NCBI GenBank assembly: GCA_043820045.1 | Contig: JBDREF010000506.1 | Span: 1-12,357, forward strand | Length of the DNA: 12,357 nucleotides | Reading direction: 5' to 3' | From: JBDREF01 sp043820045 | Lineage (GTDB): Bacteria > Planctomycetota > Phycisphaerae > Sedimentisphaerales > Anaerobacaceae | In this document: piece by piece, positions 6,382 through 12,357 of the stretch | How the letters are laid out: each line of letters starts with the position of its first letter | Numbering within the stretch: position 1 is the stretch's first letter | Program-made: the position numbers and the translations under genes | Notes under the pieces: model-generated | Told to the model about the DNA's origin: nothing | What the model saw: the letters and a program-made list of their open reading frames with translations, nothing else | Database searches by the model: none

Positions 6382-7254
6382 ATGTTTACAGGGGCAATGG
6401 TGGCGTTGGTTACGCCGTTTCAGGACGGAGAAATCGATTTCCAGACTCTCGACGAGCTGATTGAATTTCAATTGGAGGGAGGCATTGACGGGATAGTACC
6501 GGTTGGAACGACCGGCGAAACGTCAACCTTAAGCCACGAAGAGCAGAAAGAGGTCATGGCCAGAGTTGTCAAGACCGTCGGCGGACAGGTACCGGTAATC
6601 GCCGGGGCCGGCTCAAACAGTACGGCCGAGGCGATACAGTTGACGGCTTTTGCAAAAGAAGCGGGGGCCGATGCAACATTGCAGGTCACTCCATACTACA
6701 ACAAGCCGATGCAGGAGGGCTTTTATCAGCATTTCAAGGCTATAGCGGAAGCGGTTGATCTGCCGATGGTGCTGTACAACATTCCCAGCCGGTGCGGAGC
6801 CGGAATGACGCCGGAGACGATCGCACGCCTGGCCGACATCGAGAACATCGTCGCCATCAAAGAAGCGACCGGCAGCCTCGACCAGGCCAGCGAAATAGCA
6901 GCCCGCTGCGATATAACGATCATCTCGGGCGACGATTCGCTTACATTGCCTTTGGCTTCGGTCGGCGGCAAGGGCGTTATCAGCGTAGTGGCGAATATCG
7001 TACCGGCCGACGTCAAGGCAATGACCGACCTCATCCTCGAAGGCGATATGGCCTCGGCCAGGCAGTGGCACAGGAAGTTGTTCACACTGTGCAAGAGCAT
7101 GCTGACCCTCGCGACCAATCCGATCCCGATCAAAGCGGCAATGGCAATGCTCAGTATGTGCTCGGAGGAATTACGTCTGCCTATGACGCCTCTGGAAGAA
7201 AGTAAAAGGACGTTTCTAAAAGAAACATTGGAACACTACGGCCTGATAAGCTGA
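6382..7254 (+). CDS. dapA: 4-hydroxy-tetrahydrodipicolinate synthase
   Basis: The enzyme condenses pyruvate with aspartate semialdehyde, the first committed step to diaminopimelate and lysine. The 290-residue protein runs one residue behind E. coli DapA numbering throughout. The Schiff-base lysine is K160 (IVAIKEATGS). T43 and T44 lie in GTTGETSTL, Y106 in TPYYNKP, and Y132 and R137 in YNIPSRCG. All catalytic residues are present. ATG 6382 is chosen because TTAGGAG ends 7 nt upstream; a TTG two codons earlier would leave no spacing. The gene is 63 nt after pdxJ and 3 nt before the interrupted Cys-rich gene. Confidence 0.97.
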   Translation: MFTGAMVALVTPFQDGEIDFQTLDELIEFQLEGGIDGIVPVGTTGETSTLSHEEQKEVMARVVKTVGGQVPVIAGAGSNSTAEAIQLTAFAKEAGADATLQVTPYYNKPMQEGFYQHFKAIAEAVDLPMVLYNIPSRCGAGMTPETIARLADIENIVAIKEATGSLDQASEIAARCDITIISGDDSLTLPLASVGGKGVISVVANIVPADVKAMTDLILEGDMASARQWHRKLFTLCKSMLTLATNPIPIKAAMAMLSMCSEELRLPMTPLEESKRTFLKETLEHYGLIS

Positions 7255-7257
7255 AGG

Positions 7258-7737
7258 ATGGACAAGGAACGCATAAAAGAACTTGCCGAAGACCCGAGAT
7301 AAATCCCCGGCATCTATAATCACTGCGACAGATGGTGCGAGCGCTGCCCGCTAACCTGCCGCTGTATGAACTTTGCCCTCAGCGAAGAGGACTTTTCCGA
7401 CCCCGAGACCCGCGATATGACCAACGATGCATTCTGGAAGAAGGTCTCGGAAATCATCCGCTGGTACCAGGATTTCATATATGCCAAACTTGCCAGAGCG
7501 ATCCGGGGCAGTCTGGAAGATTATGAGCCAGGCTCCAACGACTCCAATGGCTCGGCAAAAATTGCTCTGATCGCAATAGACCGCTCGATTGTCGCATGGA
7601 GGCAGATGAGCGAGCATTTTCAGCAGCACAAAGACGACATTCCGGACATCCTCGTGCACCTTGACAGATTGCGGAAGAAAACGCAGGACGTTTTTCCCAG
7701 CGCCAGAGCATTTGTCCGGCCGGGATTCGACTTATAG
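7258..7737 (+). pseudogene. Cys-rich small protein interrupted by an in-frame TAA at codon 15
   Basis: ATG 7258 opens MDKERIKELAEDPR, then TAA (7300-7302). The same frame continues without another stop for 144 codons to TAG 7735-7737. The segment straight after the TAA reads IPGIYNHCDRWCERCP and then LTCRCMN: C23, C27, C30, C34 and C36 in a C-x3-C-x2-C-x3-C-x-C cluster that looks like a metal or iron-sulfur site. The rest is helical and charged, ending GFDL. From memory, related proteins carry DPRF- or DPRY-like residues running straight into IPGIYN, so an aromatic codon has probably become TAA. No ATG, GTG or TTG exists in frame between the stop and Met37 (7366), and Met37 has no ribosome binding site and would drop the Cys cluster. 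AAGG lies directly against ATG 7258, so translation is probably coupled to dapA. Alternatives are a sequencing error or stop-codon readthrough. Function unknown. Confidence 0.7.
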
Positions 7738-7752
7738 CACGGGCAGGACTTA

Positions 7753-7778
7753 CGTCGCGACGATTCTATGGGGCGACG
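7753..7778. other. Dyad between convergent genes
   Basis: CGTCGC (7753-7758) and GCGACG (7773-7778) form a 6-bp inverted repeat with a 14-nt loop. The first arm also lies in a perfect 10-nt palindrome, CGTCGCGACG. It falls where the plus-strand Cys-rich gene and the minus-strand anti-sigma gene converge, overlapping the latter's last codons. There is no T-run on either side, so a terminator role is only possible. Confidence 0.25.
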
Positions 7779-8791
7779 AAGAAGTCTGATTCACACGAAG
7801 GTATTTCACTGCCATGATATATGTCGGTGTCGCGCAGAGTGAAAATATCATCGGTGCCGATGAAACGCGTTTTTAGAAACTCGACACGGCCGTCGCCAAA
7901 GAGAACATTCTGCCCTCGGCGCTTGTGATTGCTGCTGTTCAAGCTCAACATCTTCCTGTCGAGCTGCAGCTTGAACGGCTTCGAGAAATCTTCCGGCAGG
8001 CGTTCAAAAATCGGGTTCCAGTCTGCCATCACAACTTTCCGGCAAAGCAGCTTGCCGTTTTGTGTCCGCCGGCAACTGATCTGGAAGCTGTAAGTCACAT
8101 AACCCCTGTCGGGAAAATCTTTGTAGGCCTGCATCTGTGCAGGGCTCATTTCGGAGGCGCTGCCGCGCTCGCAGGCCGGACAGACAAAGTCACTGAGCAT
8201 CACATAGCCGCCTTTCGGCAACAAGTAAAGATTGCGAGTGTTGGAGTGGTTCTCGCTGCCCTGGTAACCGACCTTCCACCACGGCGAGCCCGCAGCAGCG
8301 GCGACAACAGGCTGCCTGCCGTCGTTATCATTGATGTAGTTGGTCAGGCCCTGGAAGATATTGCTTTGCTGCATCCGGCATCGCTGCAGCCGTGAATTGT
8401 AACGCACATAGTTGAGCGTGGTCAACAGAACAGTCCCCGCAATCATGAACACCGCAGCAGTCGCCAGGTTTCTCCCCAACCCCACCCATGGTCGAGGTCT
8501 GCGCGGAACTGTCCGGGTCTGTTCGTCGGCAAGCAGTTGCTGCAGTCGGCCCTGAGTTGCATTTGCCATATTGTTGAGGCCCAGAACCGCACGCTCGGCC
8601 AGATCATCCGGACAGGGTTCGCACTCCTGGCTTTCAAGGGGCGACAATATTGCTTTGATTTTGGAGTGAATTTCGGCGGCTTCCTGGTTTGAAGAGATCA
8701 GGGCCTCAACTTCAGCGGTGTCTTCTTTGGATGTCAAACCGATACAGTAGTCGAAAAGCAGCTTTTTCTGCTCGCTATTAGGCGGAATCAT
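7766..8791 (-). CDS. Putative membrane-anchored anti-sigma factor with a pseudopilin/DUF1559-like exterior
   Basis: The protein has 341 residues from ATG 8791, which overlaps the sigma-factor stop as ATGA; GAAGG lies 3 nt upstream. A cytoplasmic part (about 1-105) contains helices and a CEPCPDDLAERA segment like that of planctomycete anti-sigma proteins. One membrane helix follows (about 108-128, LATAAVFMIAGTVLLTTL). The exterior part has a CPAC pair at 204-207, YVTYSFQISC, and NHKRRGQNVLFGDGRVEFL at 288-306, an H-x10-DG motif like that near the end of DUF1559/prepilin-like proteins. The role is inferred from context and layout: it would hold the adjacent ECF sigma factor until an envelope signal arrives. 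A classic zinc-binding anti-sigma motif (HxxxCxxC) is absent. It could instead be a pseudopilin-like envelope protein merely co-transcribed with the sigma factor. Confidence 0.7.
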   Translation of the reverse strand: MIPPNSEQKKLLFDYCIGLTSKEDTAEVEALISSNQEAAEIHSKIKAILSPLESQECEPCPDDLAERAVLGLNNMANATQGRLQQLLADEQTRTVPRRPRPWVGLGRNLATAAVFMIAGTVLLTTLNYVRYNSRLQRCRMQQSNIFQGLTNYINDNDGRQPVVAAAAGSPWWKVGYQGSENHSNTRNLYLLPKGGYVMLSDFVCPACERGSASEMSPAQMQAYKDFPDRGYVTYSFQISCRRTQNGKLLCRKVVMADWNPIFERLPEDFSKPFKLQLDRKMLSLNSSNHKRRGQNVLFGDGRVEFLKTRFIGTDDIFTLRDTDIYHGSEIPSCESDFFVAP

Positions 8792-9399
8792 TTGCCTTCT
8801 TTGCTCCCAACTGATGTCTTCCACTCTTTTGCAAAACGCCCCACGGCCGTATGCAGTCTACTCTTGACCGTCCCGATAGGTATACCTAAAATCTCGGCCA
8901 TTTGTTTGTAGGAAAATTTTTGAAAATACGCCAAAAGCAGAATTTCTCGCAGATTTTCCGGCATATCCGCTATAATCTGCCCAACACGCGCTGCCGTTTC
9001 GTCCCTCTGGAGTTCGTCGTAAGGCCTCGTGTTATCGGAGGTAACAGTATTGAGCATATCGTCGAACGACAGGTCCTGTGGATCCCCCATTGTTCCTATC
9101 GGAACCGCCATTGTTCGTTGCCATTTGCGAAGGGCATCCTTGGCCTTGTTAGCCGCTATTGTGAACAGCCATGGCCGTAAAGGCCTGCTTGTATCGAAGC
9201 TCTCCCGGCTGGCAAACAACTGCATGAACGTCTCCTGAAAGACATCCTCAACAAGATCGTGCCGGTTCAGAAACTGTTTCAGGAATGCGTACAGGCTGTT
9301 CTTGTAACGACCCACGATTTCACGGAATGCGGCTTCATCACCGGCCATGTACCGGGTGAGAAGTTCTGCATCATTCAGCTTTTCCAGGTTATAATCCAT
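8788..9399 (-). CDS. ECF-type RNA polymerase sigma factor
   Basis: The 203-residue protein has the two-domain layout of ECF sigma factors. Region 2 (about 24-95) carries AFREIVGRYKNSLYAF, DLVEDVFQETFMQLF and the -10-binding helix PWLFTIAANKAKDALRKW. Region 4 (about 140-190) carries LREILLLAYFQKFSYKQMA and the recognition helix GIPIGTVKSRLH. It should direct RNA polymerase to a small regulon, which cannot be named from sequence. ATG 9399 has no clear Shine-Dalgarno. The stop overlaps the downstream anti-sigma start (ATGA), a typical sigma/anti-sigma pairing. A sigma70-like promoter precedes it, with no obvious ECF-type autoregulatory promoter. Confidence 0.95.
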   Translation of the reverse strand: MDYNLEKLNDAELLTRYMAGDEAAFREIVGRYKNSLYAFLKQFLNRHDLVEDVFQETFMQLFASRESFDTSRPLRPWLFTIAANKAKDALRKWQRTMAVPIGTMGDPQDLSFDDMLNTVTSDNTRPYDELQRDETAARVGQIIADMPENLREILLLAYFQKFSYKQMAEILGIPIGTVKSRLHTAVGRFAKEWKTSVGSKEGK

Positions 9400-9433
9400 A
9401 GGTCAACGTTCACAAAATCCTGCAAACAATATT

Positions 9434-9460
9434 ATTATACGCAATCACCAGGCAAATCAA
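9434..9460 (-). promoter_or_regulatory. Promoter for the sigma/anti-sigma pair
   Basis: On the minus strand a perfect -10 TATAAT (9439-9434) lies 15 nt after TTGATT (9460-9455), or 16 nt after TTTGAT. The expected start is near 9427, giving a short leader of about 28 nt. The housekeeping-like -10 suggests basal expression rather than strict self-activation. Confidence 0.5.
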
Positions 9461-9504
9461 AAACTTAAATTCAGGGTGACTCGGTGCAAAACCCGAAAAC
9501 GCCT

Positions 9505-9550
9505 GAGGATTCTTGGCTCCGGGACTGCTCTGCCGCCAGCGAGTATCCTC
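9505..9550 (-). terminator. Possible terminator of the propeller-lyase gene
   Basis: Just after the stop at 9556, GAGGAT and ATCCTC (9550-9545 with 9510-9505) enclose TGGC/GCCA (9538-9535 with 9517-9514). Downstream on the minus strand are two T4 runs split by CGGG. The stem is interrupted, so this is a weak call. Confidence 0.3.
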
Positions 9551-9555
9551 TCAAC

Positions 9556-12273
9556 TCACCGGGGCCAGAAAAGCTGGGTGCTGCTTTCGATTATTTCCTC
9601 TTCAGGGATTTTACCGGCGAAGGAATCGTATGAGGTGTCCTTATACGCCGTTGCCCCTTGCCGCAACAGCGAGAACAGGCGTTCGCAATCCAATGGTGCT
9701 ATTTGTTTGTGGGGCCATTTCTTCTCGGGGTCGGCGTACGGCGCGAGGAAATCAAGAGCCTTGCGTATGCTTCGCCCATCGCCGGACTCGTAGTTCCAGA
9801 GATCGACACCGACCTTCTCAGCCATCGAGGCGAGCCTGAAGAAGCCGTCCAGGTTCATAACGCTGTAGCCGAAGGATTTCGTGCGGGCAAGTTCATAAGG
9901 CTGGCTTCCATCCGGCTGGATCTGCGTGTCGATCCGGCGTTTCTTGACCGTTTCGAGAACGCTTCGGGCCAGGTCGTCCTCGCCGACGAAAAGGGCCAGG
10001 CCGGCAACCTGGGCATCGTACCACGTGGCGTGGTTATTGTGCTGTCTGTCTTCGCCCCTTCCATGATCACTTGTGCGAAGCCACCTCAGATAGGCTGTAC
10101 ACCAGTCCTGCATCTGTTTATGATCTTCCGCCATCCAGGCGTCGGACGATTCCAGCAGGGCGATGACGTCGATAATCCCGGTAAGCCGGGCCGTGTCGAT
10201 GATGCCGATATCGCGGCCTTCGACCCGCCCGGGGATGGCCTGGCCAAATTGCAGGTTGGGATTCATTCTTGTCGCAGGGTCCAGGAACCAAGTCCGCAGC
10301 AGCAAGGCTGCATGGACGGCGTAACGCTCACGGCCGGTGAAGTACCACGCCGGAGCCAAGACTTCAATCGCAGAGGTCATTTCGCCAAAGGCGGGCCGGT
10401 CGGTATCTTTTGTTCTGGTCTCCGGGTTGACCTCGCCGTCACGCCGGATGTAGGGAAGCCCGTCAGCCTTGCCGGGGTCGGGCCACCAGTAAGGGCCCAG
10501 GCTCATGTAGTCATGCTTGTCGCCGCTCGACGGCATCAAAGTCTTGTCCATTACCGAAAACGGGCCGGCTTCAAGCGCCTCCTCAGCATCGGCGATGAGT
10601 TTCCGCAGCGCCGGCTGAAGCGACTTATCGCCCTCATTAGTGCGGCTTAAGGCCTCGTCCAGTTTCTTCGGGTCCATGCAGAAAACCCTGGGCAGCCTTC
10701 CCGGCTTGAGACGGCCGTTCCCGTACGCTTTCGAAGTGCCGGACGCCGAACCACGCCCACGCGGCACAAGCTTCATTACGAACGCATCGGATTGCCCCTT
10801 CAGTTCACTCTGCACCGCACCCGGCGTCACCGGAAAGTCATTGGAAGTCGTGCTGCCCACAAGATATATCTCGCCTTTCGGCCCAAGGGTCAGGCTCCGT
10901 ATTAGATCATCTCCGCTTCCGCCGATGTAGGTTGCGTAAACGATGGCCGTTCCATCGCCCTTGAGCATTGTTAGCGTGCCGTCGCCGGCGCCGGCGTATT
11001 GGTCCTGTATCGCGCCGGCTGTCACGGGGTAGTCCGGCGACTGCGTATGTCCGACGAGAAAAACGTTTCCCTGCTCATCCTGTGTCGGCATCAAACAAAA
11101 CTCGCCTCCGGAACCGCCCAAAAGCGTGGAAAAGTCGTACCTGGTTCTGTCGCCGGAGAGCTTCGTCAGGAAGCCGTCCGTCCGGCCTTTCAGGTTACGC
11201 CCAAGAGCATTCGGTGTCGTCGGGAAATCCGCCGAGGCTGTCACACCCGTAAGAAAAATACCTCCATCCGAAGAAAAAGAAAGCCTGTGTTCGGCGAATT
11301 CGTTTTCTTCTCCACCAAGATACGTGGCGTACAAAAGCTGCCTTGCGTCCGGCGTGAATCCGGCAAGGTAGCAATCCGACTTTCCACCAAGGCCGGCCTG
11401 AAATGCACGGGAAGTGACGGGAAAGTCTGAAGATTGCGTATGTCCGGCTATATGGAAATTGCCGGATTCACCCACCCTTATACCCATCGTCCCGTCCCAG
11501 CCGCTGCCGCCCAACAGGGTGCCGAACACCAGTTCGGAGCCGTCGGGCGTAAGCTTGACTACGGCTGCATCGCGCGTGCCTTTCAGACTTCGCTGGAATA
11601 CACCGCTTGTCGTCGGGAAATCAGCCGAATCTGTTCCACCAACCACATAGACGTTGTCATGCACGTCAAGGGCCAATCCGCCTCGTGGAAAATCGTCGCC
11701 CGACCCGCCAACGTACGTGCACCACAGTACTCGTTGGCAGTCAGGTGAGAGCTTGGCAACCATCCAGTCGGAAGGGCCTCCGCCGTATTGACGTTGAAAC
11801 GCCCTTTGTGTTGTCGGCAGGTCCGGCGAACGCGTCGCAGACGTGATTACGACATTGCCTTCTTTGTCCAGAGCCATTCCGTAAACGTTGCGTTCCTGCC
11901 TGGAGCCGCCGAAGTAGGTGCAGAACAGAATTCTCTTGCCGTCGGCGCTCAAGCGCATCAGGAAGCAATCGCCGCCGTAGATACCGGGATGTCCGCGGCC
12001 CGGCGCCTCGCCGCCGTAGTTCGGCTGCACCACACCATCGGTGACCGGCAGGTCCGACGAGCTGGTTTGACCGCCAACAAGGACCGAGCCGTCATCGTAG
12101 AGGATGACCTCCCGCAACTGCTCGTTCTGATCGCCGCCAATATACGTACAGTACGCAACCTCATAGTGTCCAAGGGTGTTTTCTTTCCCTTCTGCCGCGG
12201 AAACACCGGCCGGGAAAATGAGAGTTAGGAAGGATACGAGCATGCGCATGATTCCATCGCATTTGAGCATCAT
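9556..12273 (-). CDS. Secreted seven-repeat SBBP propeller fused to an alginate-lyase-like domain
   Basis: The protein has 905 residues from ATG 12273 (or ATG 12270, one codon later). GAGGAG lies 4 or 7 nt upstream, and a signal peptide follows (MRMLVSFLTLIFPAGVSA, cut near 26). The frame stays open to the window edge, but a further-upstream start lacks support. Residues about 37-505 hold seven SBBP repeats with TYxGGSGDD, a VYVVGGT-like strand, SxDFPxT and FQ motifs. Residues about 528-850 match the alginate lyase fold (PF05426 type): SLGPYWWPDP, MNPNLQFGQAIPGR, the catalytic-type QHNNHATWYDAQ (N747, H748) and DGSQPYELARTKSFGY with R797 and Y803. Polysaccharide cleavage by beta-elimination outside the cytoplasm is expected. 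Substrate is uncertain: alginate, glucuronan or another uronic-acid polymer. It may form a unit with the sigma pair downstream. Confidence 0.88.
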   Translation of the reverse strand: MMLKCDGIMRMLVSFLTLIFPAGVSAAEGKENTLGHYEVAYCTYIGGDQNEQLREVILYDDGSVLVGGQTSSSDLPVTDGVVQPNYGGEAPGRGHPGIYGGDCFLMRLSADGKRILFCTYFGGSRQERNVYGMALDKEGNVVITSATRSPDLPTTQRAFQRQYGGGPSDWMVAKLSPDCQRVLWCTYVGGSGDDFPRGGLALDVHDNVYVVGGTDSADFPTTSGVFQRSLKGTRDAAVVKLTPDGSELVFGTLLGGSGWDGTMGIRVGESGNFHIAGHTQSSDFPVTSRAFQAGLGGKSDCYLAGFTPDARQLLYATYLGGEENEFAEHRLSFSSDGGIFLTGVTASADFPTTPNALGRNLKGRTDGFLTKLSGDRTRYDFSTLLGGSGGEFCLMPTQDEQGNVFLVGHTQSPDYPVTAGAIQDQYAGAGDGTLTMLKGDGTAIVYATYIGGSGDDLIRSLTLGPKGEIYLVGSTTSNDFPVTPGAVQSELKGQSDAFVMKLVPRGRGSASGTSKAYGNGRLKPGRLPRVFCMDPKKLDEALSRTNEGDKSLQPALRKLIADAEEALEAGPFSVMDKTLMPSSGDKHDYMSLGPYWWPDPGKADGLPYIRRDGEVNPETRTKDTDRPAFGEMTSAIEVLAPAWYFTGRERYAVHAALLLRTWFLDPATRMNPNLQFGQAIPGRVEGRDIGIIDTARLTGIIDVIALLESSDAWMAEDHKQMQDWCTAYLRWLRTSDHGRGEDRQHNNHATWYDAQVAGLALFVGEDDLARSVLETVKKRRIDTQIQPDGSQPYELARTKSFGYSVMNLDGFFRLASMAEKVGVDLWNYESGDGRSIRKALDFLAPYADPEKKWPHKQIAPLDCERLFSLLRQGATAYKDTSYDSFAGKIPEEEIIESSTQLFWPR
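10759..12165 (-). repeat. Seven SBBP repeats (propeller-type) in the lyase fusion
   Basis: Seven units of about 65-79 residues each run from a T[YL][VIFL]GG strand through a VYVVG/FLVGH strand and S.DFP.T to a DxxxxKL strand. The first unit is longer, with a Gly/Pro-rich insert at about 88-101. Seven copies suit one closed seven-bladed propeller. Units 1 and 2 are the most diverged, and units 3 and 7 are closest to consensus. Confidence 0.8.
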
Positions 12274-12357
12274 TGGTCTCCTCGAACAATTCCGTACGAT
12301 GCGGCGTCTTCCCTGTACCACCGGCAGACTACAGAGAGAGGACGAATTCGGCAAGGT

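Noticed and set aside
9658..10650. Long plus-strand open frame (330 codons) opposite the lyase domain
   Set aside because: The minus strand carries the clear lyase motifs here. The plus-strand translation has no domain-like pattern and no start signal.
1..12357. CRISPR arrays, tRNA or rRNA genes, insertion sequences, attachment sites
   Set aside because: No regularly spaced short repeats, cloverleaf sequence, transposase or integrase reading frame, or flanking terminal repeats were seen.

Overview
The window looks like a chromosomal segment of a planctomycete, probably from the class Phycisphaerae. This rests on protein style, not on a marker gene. It holds a LamG protein with repeats ending in a YYWRVDEVN-like strand, an ECF sigma factor paired with a membrane protein carrying an H-x10-DG 'prepilin/DUF1559-like' tail, a polysaccharide lyase fused to SBBP repeats, and a RibBA with the GQTEGSVDL variant. 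Gene density is ordinary. I see no tRNA, rRNA, CRISPR array, insertion sequence or integrase.

Left part, all on the minus strand. A divergent promoter region near 5.4-5.6 kb feeds a four-gene run: a small lipoprotein (5401-4997), a CDP-alcohol phosphatidyltransferase resembling PgsA (4973-4329), the bifunctional riboflavin enzyme RibBA (4262-3021) and a second lipoprotein (2962-2435). Gaps are 23, 66 and 58 nt, so one transcript is likely. Next comes a 428-nt gene-free stretch with a good sigma70-type promoter and a leader able to form nested helices. It leads into a large secreted LamG/FN3-like protein cut off by the left edge.

Middle part, plus strand. pdxJ (vitamin B6) and dapA (lysine and cell-wall precursor synthesis) form a short operon. 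Three nt after dapA is a small Cys-rich gene interrupted by an in-frame TAA at codon 15. The reading frame on both sides looks like one protein, so it is either freshly broken or unusually decoded.

Right part, minus strand. A 905-aa secreted protein joins a seven-repeat SBBP propeller to an alginate-lyase-like domain. Downstream, with its own promoter, is an ECF sigma factor overlapping by ATGA a membrane-anchored putative anti-sigma factor. Metabolic genes are therefore flanked on both sides by surface and carbohydrate-related genes.

The strongest items for a second look are the in-frame stop gene, the propeller-lyase fusion, the structured leader of the LamG gene, and the anti-sigma factor with a pseudopilin-like exterior.
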